This document shows positions 36,664 through 45,055 of a stretch of DNA of 64,000 nt, piece by piece. A program made the position numbers and the translations under genes. Source of the DNA: Williamsia limnetica (GTDB lineage: Bacteria; Actinomycetota; Actinomycetes; Mycobacteriales; Mycobacteriaceae); assembly GCF_003217475.1 (NCBI RefSeq), contig NZ_QJSP01000010.1, positions 186,001-250,000 of the forward strand, written 5' to 3'. Numbering within the stretch: position 1 is the first letter of the stretch; every line of letters starts with the position of its first letter. The notes beneath the pieces were generated by a model. It made no database searches and was not told the DNA's origin. It was given only the letters and a program-made list of their open reading frames with translations.

Positions 36664-37383
36664 GTGAGAAATGATACCGCATCTCCGGTGGCCAGTGGAA
36701 TCGGTGTTCTGGATAAATCGGTCGCCGTTCTGCACGCCGTCGCCGAAGGCCCGTGCAACCTGAACGAGCTGTGCGCGCGCACCGGATTGCCACGCGCCAC
36801 CGCCCACCGACTGGCCGTCGGACTCGAGACGCATCGGCTGCTTTCCCGGAACACCTCCGGGTTGTGGTGTCCGGGACCGGTTCTGGGCGAGCTGGCAGCA
36901 GGGGCCACCGACACCGTCCGAGAGGCCGCCGCGCTGGTGTTGCCGCGGCTGCGGGAGATCACGGGCGAAAGCGTGCAGCTCTATCGCCGTGAGGGCGCCG
37001 ACCGGATCTGCGTCGCGGCGATCGAACCACCGTCGGGATTGCGGGACACAGTGCCCGTCGGCGCACGACTGCCGATGAACGCGGGCTCGGGCGCCAAAGT
37101 CCTCCTGGCGTGGGCGGATCCTGCCACCGCACGGCTCCTTCTGGGCGAGAACGGCTTCAGCGAACGCACCCTGCTCGAGGTCCGGCGGCGCGGCTGGGCG
37201 CAGAGTGCCGGTGAGCGCGAACCAGGCGTGGCGAGCGTCTCGGCGCCCGTGCGCGACAACGCCGGCGAGGTCATCGCGGCGATCTCGGTGTCGGGGCCCA
37301 TCGACCGGATGGGGCGCCGGCCCGGCTCTCGCTGGGCTGCCGATCTCCTGGCCGCAGCCGACGCCATCAACAAACGGCTCTAG
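36664..37383 (+). CDS. IclR-family transcriptional regulator, likely regulator of leuCD
   Basis: This 239-residue regulator has an N-terminal winged helix-turn-helix (about 11-75: GIGVLDKSVAVLHAVAEGPC, ELCARTGLPRATAHRLAVGL) and a C-terminal IclR effector domain (about 85-235: GESVQLYRREGADRICVAAI, GSGAKVLLAWAD, SVSAPVRDNAGEVIAAISVS). It is divergent from leuC with a 60-bp gap. The equivalent in M. tuberculosis (Rv2989) and LtbR in Corynebacterium occupy the same position and LtbR represses leuB and leuCD. Effector unknown. Confidence 0.9.
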   Translation: MRNDTASPVASGIGVLDKSVAVLHAVAEGPCNLNELCARTGLPRATAHRLAVGLETHRLLSRNTSGLWCPGPVLGELAAGATDTVREAAALVLPRLREITGESVQLYRREGADRICVAAIEPPSGLRDTVPVGARLPMNAGSGAKVLLAWADPATARLLLGENGFSERTLLEVRRRGWAQSAGEREPGVASVSAPVRDNAGEVIAAISVSGPIDRMGRRPGSRWAADLLAAADAINKRL

Positions 37384-37493
37384 GGCACGAGCCGGAAATC
37401 TCGCGGCACTACTGTGAGTAGCAAGGATCACAACACGATCGGTGTGTGGCCGCCGACGCGGCCACCTCACACACCGGAGGCGAAAGGACACCT

Positions 37494-38000
37494 GTGGGAA
37501 CCAACGAGCGCGGCAAGATCGTCATGGCCGAGGACGAGATCACCGAGTTCATCGTCCGCAGCCGCACCGCGACGATGGCAACGGTGTCGGCTCAGGGCCG
37601 GCCGCACCTGGTGGCCATGTGGTACGCCGTCATCGACGGTGAGATCTGGTTCGAGACCAAGGCCAAGTCCCAGAAGGCCGTGAACATCCGGCGAAACCCG
37701 ACGTGCACCGTGATGATCGAGGACGGGCACACCTACGACACGCTGCGCGGGGTGTCCATCGAGGGAAACGCCGAAATTCTCGACGACCCCGATTCGATCC
37801 TCAAATGCGGGATCAGCGTGTGGGAGCGCTACAACGGTCCGTACAGCGAGGAGGTTCGCCCCTTCGTCGACCAGATGATGAACAAGCGCGTCGCCGTACG
37901 CGTCGTGCCCGACCGCACCCGTAGTTGGGATCACCGCAAGCTCGGTCTCCCCGAGATCCCCATCGCCGGCAGCACGGCCGAGTTCCTCGACCTCAAATAG
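37494..38000 (+). CDS. Pyridoxamine 5'-phosphate oxidase-fold (flavin/F420-binding) oxidoreductase
   Basis: This 168-residue split beta-barrel protein has the pattern ATMATVSAQGRPHLVAMWYA, IWFETKAKSQKAVNIRRNP and, near the end, TRSWDHRKLGLP. It closely resembles M. tuberculosis Rv2991, which belongs to the F420/flavin-binding group and not to true PdxH. Reaction unknown. GTG at 37494 follows AAAGGA and yields VGTNERGKIVM, matching the start I recall for the Rv2991 group. It sits after the IclR gene with a 110-nt gap. Confidence 0.87.
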   Translation: MGTNERGKIVMAEDEITEFIVRSRTATMATVSAQGRPHLVAMWYAVIDGEIWFETKAKSQKAVNIRRNPTCTVMIEDGHTYDTLRGVSIEGNAEILDDPDSILKCGISVWERYNGPYSEEVRPFVDQMMNKRVAVRVVPDRTRSWDHRKLGLPEIPIAGSTAEFLDLK

Positions 38001-38022
38001 ATCGGGCTCCGTCTCACCACAG

Positions 38023-38052
38023 CGCCCCGACCATCAATCGATGGGCGGGGCG
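38023..38052 (+). terminator. Terminator hairpin after the oxidoreductase gene
   Basis: A 13-bp stem with one mismatch (CGCCCCGACCATC paired with GATGGGCGGGGCG) and a 4-nt loop, followed by TTGTG. It lies 22 bp past the stop at 38000 and before the convergent small gene at 38075. Confidence 0.75.
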
Positions 38053-38074
38053 TTGTGCGTCGTCGGGGCCAGGG

Positions 38075-38299
38075 TCAGCTATCGAGCCGTGCAGCGATCT
38101 CGCCGATGATCGGATCGTCGTCTCCTGCCGCCTTCACCTGATCGCGCCACTGCTTCAACTGCGCGTCCCGCGATCGGATATCGTCCGCGGTGTCCGACGT
38201 CTGGTTACCGGCTTCGTCCGGTGCCATGTCCGGCGACACCGACTCGACCCGCAGGTCGAGTTCGGCCAGCAACTCGTTTTTTGTCAGCTTCTTGGTCAT
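38075..38299 (-). CDS. Small charged protein of unknown function
   Basis: The predicted 74-residue acidic protein (MTKKLTKNELLAELDLRVES ... DDPIIGEIAARLDS) has no cysteine, no membrane segment and no recognised family. The ATG at 38299 follows AGGA at 8 nt, and codon third positions are GC-rich, both favouring a real gene. An upstream start at 38344 would run into the long palindrome at 38333-38400, so the shorter form is preferred. Confidence 0.5.
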   Translation of the reverse strand: MTKKLTKNELLAELDLRVESVSPDMAPDEAGNQTSDTADDIRSRDAQLKQWRDQVKAAGDDDPIIGEIAARLDS

Positions 38300-38332
38300 C
38301 GTCCAATCCTGCGCCACAGCGTCCTCGACCCG

Positions 38333-38400
38333 CAAACGCGCCACTCATACGAGAGCGCACCACTAATTTGTGGTGCGTCCTCGTATAAATGGCGCGTTTG
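38333..38400. repeat. Long intergenic palindrome, 68-nt family, divergent copy
   Basis: Two 31-nt arms pair at 27 Watson-Crick positions and one G-U, with three mismatches, around the loop TAATTT. The overall length (68) and the positions of CGCGCCAC and TGGCGCG match the palindromes at 15734 and 43960, whereas the outermost arm bases differ but still pair. It lies upstream of the small gene at 38075. No T-run follows. Confidence 0.7.
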
Positions 38401-38423
38401 GGACGTCGCTGGGGATCGAGCGA

Positions 38424-38849
38424 TCAGAATCCGAGCTGCGAACGCACCTCAGTCCACTGGCCGTCGAGTGGCAGCGTCCAGCACTCGGGTTCGATCGAGG
38501 TGTTGGTGCAGCCCGCGGCCTTCCATTCGTCGTAAGCGATGTCCCAGCCGTCGATGGACTCCAGCAGTTCAGACCGCAGCAACGATGGCTCGAGGGTCTG
38601 CGCGCTCGACCGGATCGCGTGCAGGACGGTGTCCCGCTTGATCAGGCAATCACCGCGAGCGCCGGTGTTCTGACAGATGGCCTTGTCGAACTCGAGTTCG
38701 CCCGCGTACTGCTGCGCAAGCCCTTCGGGCGTCGTGACGGCAACGTCGTCCGAGGACCCACCGAACGCCATCGGTTGACCGGCGTCCCCGCAGGCCCCCA
38801 GCAACGGGATCGCAGCGGCGACGACCAACATCTTGAGCAGGGGCTTCAT
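38424..38849 (-). CDS. Putative lipoprotein of unknown function
   Basis: The 141-residue protein starts MKPLLKMLVVAAAIPLLGAC, a lipoprotein signal with lipobox LGAC, so it is probably lipid-anchored at Cys20 on the outer face of the membrane. The mature part has four further cysteines (AICQNTGARGDC, AAGCTNTSIEPEC). Family not recognised. The ATG at 38849 was chosen because upstream residues are not signal-like. Confidence 0.7.
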   Translation of the reverse strand: MKPLLKMLVVAAAIPLLGACGDAGQPMAFGGSSDDVAVTTPEGLAQQYAGELEFDKAICQNTGARGDCLIKRDTVLHAIRSSAQTLEPSLLRSELLESIDGWDIAYDEWKAAGCTNTSIEPECWTLPLDGQWTEVRSQLGF

Positions 38850-39130
38850 GAGCCGAATTGTCACACAGGCAGGACACTTGCGACGACTCGTGATCAGGCC
38901 TAAACATTTGAGCCACAACCGATTTGCCAGATGTGGACCTGAACGTGACCGTGAGAATCAGATGTCCGATTTGCCGAGGCCGCAGTGCGCGGGCCTCCGC
39001 GTCGCGCCACCACATACTGTCCCTCCCGCGGGCGCCGAGGGCAGTCTGCCCTCGGTGGCCACTACGCGGGCCGAATTCGGTGACGAACGGGTCACCGGCA
39101 GACGAGTCGCGGACACGTCGAGCAGATAGA
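38850..39130. other. Gene-free stretch between lipoprotein gene and tRNA terminator
   Basis: No credible gene is seen in this 281-bp stretch; short frames have poor composition. It contains a 9-bp perfect palindrome with a 3-nt loop (CCGAGGGCA/TGCCCTCGG, 39035-39055). The promoter of the lipoprotein gene must lie near its left end. Confidence 0.6.
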
Positions 39131-39167
39131 GAAAGACCCTCCCCTGCTGTGCAGGAGAGGGTCTTTC
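39131..39167 (-). terminator. Terminator downstream of the tRNA-Glu gene
   Basis: A 17-bp stem with one mismatch (GAAAGACCCTCCCCTGC paired with GCAGGAGAGGGTCTTTC) and a TGT loop. On the minus strand it starts 6 nt past the tRNA-Glu 3' end and is followed by a TTTCT-type run, so it most likely ends the tRNA transcript. Confidence 0.85.
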
Positions 39168-39172
39168 TTTTG

Positions 39173-39246
39173 TAGCCCCGACGGGATTCGAACCCGCGCT
39201 ACCGCCTTGAGAGGGCGGCGTCCTAGGCCACTAGACGACGGGGCCA
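39173..39246 (-). tRNA. tRNA-Glu (anticodon CTC)
   Basis: On the minus strand a full cloverleaf can be drawn: acceptor GGCCCCG, D arm GTCTAGTGGCCTAGGAC, anticodon stem CCGCC/GGCGG with loop CTCTCAA (anticodon CTC) and T arm with GGTTCGAATCC. CCA is not encoded. It lies 27 nt downstream of tRNA-Gln and of gltX, the enzyme that charges it. Confidence 0.93.
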
Positions 39247-39273
39247 AGCTGACTCAGCTTACGCTGTAGTCGC

Positions 39274-39344
39274 TGGGGTACCAGGACTCGAACCTAGAAT
39301 GGCGGTACCAGAAACCGCTGTGTTGCCAATTACACCATACCCCA
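39274..39344 (-). tRNA. tRNA-Gln (anticodon CTG)
   Basis: On the minus strand: acceptor TGGGGTA paired with TACCCCA, D arm with AATTGGCAACA, anticodon stem GCGGT/ACCGC around loop TTCTGGT (anticodon CTG), T arm GGTTCGAGTCC. The weak U1-A72 pair is typical of tRNA-Gln. In bacteria with GatCAB this tRNA is first charged with Glu by the glutamyl-tRNA synthetase, encoded just upstream. Confidence 0.92.
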
Positions 39345-39445
39345 ATAAGTACTTCTCACCCGCTCGCGCTGCGGCGAAAAGCGCCGAGAAGAAGAGTATC
39401 AAACCCCTCGGCTGAACCCACAATCGCCAGTTCAGAGGCCCTTTT

Positions 39446-40918
39446 TCAGGCGATGTCCGCGCGTGCGGCCCGAAGCCTGGCGAGGGTCCGGTCGCGCCCG
39501 AGCAACTCCAGGGATTCGAATAGCGGTGGGCTGATGTGTGATCCCGTCACCGCGACACGCACGGGGCCGAAGGCCTTCCTCGGCTTGAGTTCGAGCTTCT
39601 CCACCAGCGCCTCCTTGAGGGCGCTCTCGATGCCCTCAGTCGCCCACTGATCGACTGCTGACAGCGCATCGATGGTCGCGTCCAGTACCGGCCCCGCATC
39701 CGCTCCGAGGTTCTTACGGGCGGCGGCCTCGTCGATGGAGAAATCGGCGTCGTCGATGTAGAGGAACGCGATCAGCCCCCAGGCGTCGCCCAGCACCTGA
39801 ATCCGTGTCTGCACGAGATCGGCGACCACAGCGAACTGTGTGGCGTCGATGGGCTCGCTCAGTTGGCCTGCATTGACCAAGAACGCTCGCAGGCGGCCCG
39901 CGAAATCCTCCGGCGTGAGCCTGCGCAGATGTTCCGCGTTGATCGCATCGGCCTTCTTCTGATCGAAGCGGGCCGGGTTGGAGTTGACCTGACGAACGTC
40001 GAAGGCAGCGATCATCTCGTCGAGACCGAAAATGTCGTGGTCGTCGGCGATACCCCAGCCCAGGAGCGCGAGATAGTTCAACAGTCCCTCGGGGATGAAC
40101 CCGCGGTCCCGGTGATGGAACAGATTCGACTCCGGATCCCGCTTCGACAACTTCTTGTTGCCCTCCCCCATCACGAAGGGGAGATGGCCGAATTGCGGTA
40201 TTGCTTTGGCGATCCCGATGCGGGTGAGGGCTTCGTAGAGTGCGATCTGGCGGGGGGTTGAGGAGAGCAGGTCTTCACCGCGCAGCACATGGGTGATGTC
40301 CATCAGGGCGTCGTCGACGGGGTTGACCAACGTGTACAACGGATCACCGTTGCCGCGCGTCAGCGCGAAGTCGGGAACCGTGCCCGCCTTGATCGTGGTG
40401 GTTCCGCGGACGAGATCGTCCCATTCGATGTCGTGGTCGGGCATCCGCAGCCGGACCACCGCAGGTCGGCCCTCGTCGCGATACGCCTGCTTCTGCTCGG
40501 GGGTCAGGTCCCGATCGAAGTTATCGTAGCCCAGCTTCGGATTGCGGCCTGCGGCGAGATGACGGGCCTCGACCTCCTCCGCGGTCGAGAACGCCTCGTA
40601 CGCCTCCCCCGCATCGAGAAGCTTGGCAACGACCTCCAGGTGCTGCGGCTTGCGCAGGGACTGACGGTATGGCTCATAAGGTCCGCCCACCTCGGGGCCT
40701 TCGTCCCAATCGAGACCGAGCCAGCGCAAGGCATCGAGAATTGCCTGGTACGACTCCTCGGTGTCGCGAGCGGCGTCGGTGTCCTCGATCCGGAAGACGA
40801 ACGTGCCGCCGGTGTGTCGGGCGTGCGCGAAGTTGAACAGCGCAGTACGCACCAACCCGACATGGGGCGTGCCGGTCGGAGATGGACAAAAACGAACGCG
40901 GACCTGCGAATCACTCAT
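39446..40918 (-). CDS. gltX: Glutamyl-tRNA synthetase
   Basis: GltX charges tRNA-Glu with glutamate and, where glutaminyl-tRNA synthetase is missing, also tRNA-Gln. The 490-residue class I enzyme has the HIGH-type motif in [20 protein letters not shown] (His19) and the KMSKS-type motif in [15 protein letters not shown] (around 255). Two glutamate-accepting tRNA genes lie directly downstream on the same strand, and gatB and gatA for the transamidation step are at 56740 and 63496. Length is standard; the minus-strand ATG at 40918 gives the normal start. Confidence 0.96.
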   Translation of the reverse strand: MSDSQVRVRFCPSPTGTPHVGLVRTALFNFAHARHTGGTFVFRIEDTDAARDTEESYQAILDALRWLGLDWDEGPEVGGPYEPYRQSLRKPQHLEVVAKLLDAGEAYEAFSTAEEVEARHLAAGRNPKLGYDNFDRDLTPEQKQAYRDEGRPAVVRLRMPDHDIEWDDLVRGTTTIKAGTVPDFALTRGNGDPLYTLVNPVDDALMDITHVLRGEDLLSSTPRQIALYEALTRIGIAKAIPQFGHLPFVMGEGNKKLSKRDPESNLFHHRDRGFIPEGLLNYLALLGWGIADDHDIFGLDEMIAAFDVRQVNSNPARFDQKKADAINAEHLRRLTPEDFAGRLRAFLVNAGQLSEPIDATQFAVVADLVQTRIQVLGDAWGLIAFLYIDDADFSIDEAAARKNLGADAGPVLDATIDALSAVDQWATEGIESALKEALVEKLELKPRKAFGPVRVAVTGSHISPPLFESLELLGRDRTLARLRAARADIA

Positions 40919-40983
40919 GAGGTCCAGGCTATCGCTCGCGGATCATCGCCTCACCGACCGGGCGCTCGCCGGCGACGGGCCGA

Positions 40984-41811
40984 TCAGCCGACGTTGGCTC
41001 GAAGGAAGTCGATGAGCAGCGCGTTGACCTCGTCCGGCTGTTCCAAATAGCCGTAGTGCCCGGCGGCGGCGACTTCTCGGTATGTCGCACCGGGAATCGC
41101 GTCCGCGACTTCCTTCGCGAGATGAGGCGGCAAGGTCCGGTCATCGGCGAAACCGATCACCAGGGCCGGTCGGGTGATCCCGGCGTACGCGGCGGTCCGG
41201 TTCTTTTCGCCCTCGTGCAACTGCAGTTGCGCCCGCACGCCCGCCGTGACCTCCTGGCCCGAGAACTCGATGACGTCGAGCCAGTCGCGCACCTTCGTGT
41301 CGTCATCGAGTGTGTGCCGGGACAGGTTGAGATGGGCCGTGATCGCGGCGTGGTAGCGCGGCGGCAACGTGATCTTCTGGTCGTACAGCTCCCGCTCACC
41401 CACAGAGATCGACTCCTGCAGCGGACCACTTCGTGCGTACGTCGCGATCATCGCAACACAGTTCACGACATCCGGCCGTGCGAGGGCGAGCTCCTGGGTG
41501 ATCTTGGCGCCCAAGGAGGTTCCGATCACGGCCGCAGGCCCTGCCCCGAGATACTCGATGAGGGCGGCGGTGTCGGCCACCATGTCGGCGATGGTGAATC
41601 CACCGGGGCACTCACTCGACGGCGCGATCCCGCGGTTGTCGAAGGTGACGACGCGGTAGCCGGCCTTGACCAGAGCCGGTTGCTGATTGGCCTTCCAGAC
41701 GCGACCAGGGCTGCCGGTGCCCATGACCATGACCACCAACGGTCCCTCGCCCGAATCCTCGTAGCTGATCGATATACCGTTGACCTGAGCAGTTTTCGGT
41801 TGCGGACGCAC
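40984..41811 (-). CDS. Alpha/beta hydrolase
   Basis: This 275-residue alpha/beta hydrolase has the oxyanion region VVMVMGTGSPGRVW, the FDNRGIAPSS strand, the nucleophile elbow VIGTSLGAKITQ (Ser) and the C-terminal His in AAGHYGYLEQPDEV. No signal peptide. The substrate is unknown; the group includes esterases, epoxide hydrolases and C-C bond hydrolases of meta-cleavage pathways. GTG at 41811 follows AGGGGA and lies 4 nt after the FAH-family gene stop, so the two are co-transcribed and may act in one catabolic route. Confidence 0.85.
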   Translation of the reverse strand: MRPQPKTAQVNGISISYEDSGEGPLVVMVMGTGSPGRVWKANQQPALVKAGYRVVTFDNRGIAPSSECPGGFTIADMVADTAALIEYLGAGPAAVIGTSLGAKITQELALARPDVVNCVAMIATYARSGPLQESISVGERELYDQKITLPPRYHAAITAHLNLSRHTLDDDTKVRDWLDVIEFSGQEVTAGVRAQLQLHEGEKNRTAAYAGITRPALVIGFADDRTLPPHLAKEVADAIPGATYREVAAAGHYGYLEQPDEVNALLIDFLRANVG

Positions 41812-41815
41812 TCCC

Positions 41816-42622
41816 CTACCCCCTGTCGGCAACCGGGTTGGTGAGCGTGCCGATTCCTTCGATCGTCACGCTGACCTTCTGACCGGCGTTCATCGGCCCG
41901 ATGCCTTCCGGGGTTCCCGTGAGGATCACATCGCCGGGCAAGAGCGTCATGACAGCACTGATCCACTCCACGATCTCACCGACGTCGTGCAGCAACATGC
42001 TCGTACGGCTTCGCTGCTTCACCTCACCATCCAGCTCGGTGCGGATCTCCAGATCGCTGGGATCGAGCTCTGTTTCGATCCATGGTCCCAACGGACAAAA
42101 GGTGTCGTGCCCCTTGCCGCGCGTCCACTGTCCGTCGGCTTTTTGCTGATCGCGCGCGGTGACGTCGTTACCGACGGTGTATCCGAGGATGACGTCCTTG
42201 GCTGCCGAGGCCTTCACGTCGCGGCACGGCCTGCCGATCACGATCGCCAATTCGCCTTCATAGTCGACGCGATCGGAAGACTTCGGGCGCAGAATGGGAA
42301 CCTGGGGTCCGATGATCGACGTGTTCGGCTTGATGAAAATCACCGGGTTCTCCGGCGCCTCGCCCGATCCAGTCGAGCTCCGGTGCGCTTCGTCTCCGCC
42401 CATCTCGGCGACGTGAGCCGCGTAGTTCTTACCGATGCAGATCACCTTGCTGGCGAGAATCGGGGCCAGCAACCGGGTGTCGGCGAGTGGCCAACTCCGG
42501 CCCGTGAACGTCGGGGTTCCGAAAGGGTGTTCGGCGATTTCACGTGCCGTCTCGGCACCGTCCTCACCTTCGATACTGACAAAGGCGACCCCGTCGGGGC
42601 TGGCAATTCGACCTAGACGCAT
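41816..42622 (-). CDS. Fumarylacetoacetate hydrolase-family protein
   Basis: This 268-residue FAH-fold protein has the metal-binding blocks SDRVDYEGELAIVIGRPC (Glu ligands) and YTVGNDVTARDQQ (Asp ligand), the substrate-loop ICIGKNYAAHVAEMG and the C-terminal GDVILTGTPEGIGPM. Members cleave C-C bonds or decarboxylate/isomerise ring-cleavage products of aromatic acids. M. tuberculosis Rv2993c occupies this place in synteny. It is divergent from an MFS transporter gene with a palindromic site between them, suggesting a small catabolic/transport unit. Confidence 0.92.
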   Translation of the reverse strand: MRLGRIASPDGVAFVSIEGEDGAETAREIAEHPFGTPTFTGRSWPLADTRLLAPILASKVICIGKNYAAHVAEMGGDEAHRSSTGSGEAPENPVIFIKPNTSIIGPQVPILRPKSSDRVDYEGELAIVIGRPCRDVKASAAKDVILGYTVGNDVTARDQQKADGQWTRGKGHDTFCPLGPWIETELDPSDLEIRTELDGEVKQRSRTSMLLHDVGEIVEWISAVMTLLPGDVILTGTPEGIGPMNAGQKVSVTIEGIGTLTNPVADRG

Positions 42623-42670
42623 GGTGGCAACACTATCGCACCAGCGGTATCCCAACCGGCGGGAGTCCGC

Positions 42671-42700
42671 TTGGAACGGGCCTGTTCCGTGTTCTAACAT
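42671..42700 (+). promoter_or_regulatory. Promoter with overlapping palindrome upstream of the MFS gene
   Basis: TTGGAA (42671-42676) and TAACAT (42695-42700) are spaced by 18 nt and point towards the MFS gene. A near-perfect 16-bp palindrome, GGAACGGGCCTGTTCC (42673-42688, one mismatched pair), overlaps the -35 box and spacer, as a repressor operator would. The gap is shared with the divergent FAH-family gene. Confidence 0.45.
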
Positions 42701-42744
42701 GTGGGCACACAGTTCCATATTGTGAGACAGAGGAGGTTCGCATC

Positions 42745-43947
42745 ATGCCCACCGACACCCGACGCTGGGCCATGCTCGCAGCCTCCTTGTGTGGCGCGAT
42801 GGCGACCACCTGCGTCGTCAGCGGAGTCGCGTTCCTCATCCCCGAGCTCCATCGCTCCGAAGGACTCTCACTCACGGAAGCCTCGACGCTGGCGGCGGTA
42901 CCGATGGTCGGGCTACTGCTGGCGACCATCGGTTGGGGCATGGCCCTGGACCGGTTCGGGGAACGCCGAATACTGTTGCTCTCGCTGACACTGACGGTTG
43001 CCGCAACCGGATCGGCCTGCCTGGCAGACGCACTCGACGCGTCGAAAGTGGTCCTCGGCGCAATCCTGCTGGTCGCGGGCATCACCTCCGCCGCCACCAA
43101 CGGAGCCGGAGGCCGGATCGTCGTCGGCTGGTTCCCGCCCGAACGTCGCGGAACAGCGATGGGCGTCCGGCAGATGGCGCAGCCCCTGGGCATCGGCGTG
43201 TGCGCGCTGACCATGCCCGTGCTGGCCGAGAACCTAGGTGTCACAGCCGGTTTGGCTGTGCCCTTCGTCGTCACGATATTCGCCACGATCCTCGTCGCAG
43301 CAGTGATCATGGACCCGCCACGGGAGACGATGGCGGACGGGTCGGCCATCACCTCACCGAACCCGTACCGCGGAAGCACCTTCCTGCCGCGAGTACACGG
43401 GGTGAGCATCCTGCTGTCGATACCGCAATCGATGCTCTGGACCTTCGTGCCGGCATGGCTGATCGTGCAGCACGAGTGGTCGGCGCTGACCGCGGGTGTC
43501 CTGGTGACGATCAGCCAGGTGCTGGGCGCGTTCGGTCGGATCGCGGCAGGTCGCTGGTCGGATTCGTGGGGCTCCCGTACCAAACCCATCCGGCTGATCG
43601 CCATCGGCGCAACGGCATCGGTGGGTCTGTTGGCATTCACCGATTGGCTCGACAGCCCCACCGCTGCCCTCGTCATGGTCGTCGCGAGTGTGATCACGGT
43701 GGCAGACAACGGGTTGGCGTTCACCGCCATCGCCGAGTTCGCAGGCCCTCAATGGAGCGGCCGGGGCCTGGCGATCCAGAACACCGGGCAGTACCTCTGG
43801 ATGGCCGCGTCGACCCCGGTGTTCGGTATGGCGATCGGCGCATTCGGTTACCCGGCGGCGTTCTTGCTCTCGGCAGCCGCGCCTGCGGTCGCGATCGGCC
43901 TGGTGCCGGCGGACGAGGAGCGCAAGGCCGCAGTCACGGCGTCCTGA
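42745..43947 (+). CDS. Major facilitator superfamily transporter
   Basis: This 400-residue membrane protein has about twelve hydrophobic segments. It shows the MFS loop 2-3 motif GMALDRFGERRILLL, and in the second half GRIAAGRWSDSWGSRTKPI. It resembles the nitrate/sialate-type MFS group; M. tuberculosis Rv2994 is the positional counterpart. Substrate unknown. A strong ribosome site GAGGAGG precedes the ATG at 42745. Next to aromatic-type hydrolases (FAH, alpha/beta), uptake of an aromatic or organic acid is a possibility only. Converges on leuB. Confidence 0.9.
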   Translation: MPTDTRRWAMLAASLCGAMATTCVVSGVAFLIPELHRSEGLSLTEASTLAAVPMVGLLLATIGWGMALDRFGERRILLLSLTLTVAATGSACLADALDASKVVLGAILLVAGITSAATNGAGGRIVVGWFPPERRGTAMGVRQMAQPLGIGVCALTMPVLAENLGVTAGLAVPFVVTIFATILVAAVIMDPPRETMADGSAITSPNPYRGSTFLPRVHGVSILLSIPQSMLWTFVPAWLIVQHEWSALTAGVLVTISQVLGAFGRIAAGRWSDSWGSRTKPIRLIAIGATASVGLLAFTDWLDSPTAALVMVVASVITVADNGLAFTAIAEFAGPQWSGRGLAIQNTGQYLWMAASTPVFGMAIGAFGYPAAFLLSAAAPAVAIGLVPADEERKAAVTAS

Positions 43948-43959
43948 CTCATCTCTCGG

Positions 43960-44027
43960 AATTCGCGCCACCTGCGTGCGAACGCGTCAGGTATAACTGG
44001 CGCGAACGTACGCAGGTGGCGCGAATC
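43960..44027. repeat. Long intergenic palindrome, 68-nt family, copy 2 (inverted relative to copy 1)
   Basis: A 20-bp outer stem (ATTCGCGCCACCTGCGTGCG with its complement, one G-U) leads through a two-base mismatch to an inner 8-bp stem and the loop GTATAA. It fills the gap between the convergent MFS and leuB genes. The reverse complement aligns without gaps to copy 1 (15736-15799). No T-run on either strand. Confidence 0.78.
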
Positions 44028-44041
44028 AACAGTGCGCGATC

Positions 44042-45055
44042 TCAGCCGAGTGCGACTCGGATCCTCGTGCCGATCTCGGCCGTGGTCACCGGGGTGTCAC
44101 CGCGGCTCGCCAGATCGGCGGACACCGCTTGATCGATCCGGTCTGCCTCGGCATCGTGCCCGAGATGACGAAGGAGCAATACGACCGACAGGATCGCTGC
44201 GGTCGGGTCCGCTTTGCCCTGCCCGGCGATATCCGGCGCGCTGCCGTGGACCGGCTCGAACATCGACGGATTGGTTCCGGTGGCGTCGATGTTGCCCGAC
44301 GCCGCGAGGCCGATGCCGCCGCTGACCGCACCTGCGATGTCGGTGATGATGTCGCCGAACAGGTTGTCGGTGACGATCACGTCGTAGCGGCCCGGATCGG
44401 TGACCATGTAGATCGTCGCCGCGTCGATGTGGTTGTACGCCACGGTGACATCCGGGAACTCGACCGCGACGTCATCGACTGCGCGCTTCCACATCGACCC
44501 GGCGAACGTGAGCACGTTGGTCTTGTGGATCAGGGTCAGATGCTTCCGGCGACTCTGCGCACGCGCAAAAGCGTCACGGACAACACGTTCGACACCGAAC
44601 CGGGTGTTGACGCTGACCTCGGTGGCGATCTCGTGTGGAGTTCCGACGCGTATGGCACCACCGTTGCCGGTGTACGGACCTTCGGTGCCTTCCCTGACGA
44701 CCACGAAGTCGATGTCCGGGTTGCCCGCAAGTGGTGATGTCACACCGGGGAAGAGCTTGCTCGGACGCAGGTTCACATGGTGATCGAGGGCGAACCGCAT
44801 CTTCAGCAGCAACCCGCGCTCGAGGATGCCCGGCGTCACCGACGGATCGCCGATGGCGCCCAAGAGGATTGCGTCATGTCTGCGGATCGCGTCCAGGTCC
44901 TCGTCGGTCAGGAGGTCGCCAGTGCGGTGGTAACGCTGCGCGCCCAGATCGAACTCGGTGGTCTCCACGCCGGGCAGCACCTGATTCAGCACCGACAATG
45001 CCACGTCGATGACCTCGGGACCGATGCCATCGCCCTTGATGACCGCGAGCTTCAT
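44042..45055 (-). CDS. leuB: 3-isopropylmalate dehydrogenase
   Basis: LeuB oxidatively decarboxylates 3-isopropylmalate in leucine synthesis, using NAD. The 337-residue protein begins [20 protein letters not shown] and has the substrate arginine block, then [20 protein letters not shown] and [20 protein letters not shown]. Length is typical of the actinobacterial short form. The ATG overlaps the serA stop by 4 nt. It lies 15 nt from the palindrome at 43960-44027. Confidence 0.97.
   Translation of the reverse strand: MKLAVIKGDGIGPEVIDVALSVLNQVLPGVETTEFDLGAQRYHRTGDLLTDEDLDAIRRHDAILLGAIGDPSVTPGILERGLLLKMRFALDHHVNLRPSKLFPGVTSPLAGNPDIDFVVVREGTEGPYTGNGGAIRVGTPHEIATEVSVNTRFGVERVVRDAFARAQSRRKHLTLIHKTNVLTFAGSMWKRAVDDVAVEFPDVTVAYNHIDAATIYMVTDPGRYDVIVTDNLFGDIITDIAGAVSGGIGLAASGNIDATGTNPSMFEPVHGSAPDIAGQGKADPTAAILSVVLLLRHLGHDAEADRIDQAVSADLASRGDTPVTTAEIGTRIRVALG

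Noticed and set aside
38924-39175. 83-codon plus-strand frame before the tRNA genes
   Set aside because: It runs through the tRNA terminator hairpin, is Arg/Ser-rich and has no ribosome site.
42789-44132. 447-codon open frame in a second plus-strand frame over the MFS gene
   Set aside because: Arg/Pro-rich translation without hydrophobic segments; the overlapping MFS frame has all transporter features and a strong ribosome site.
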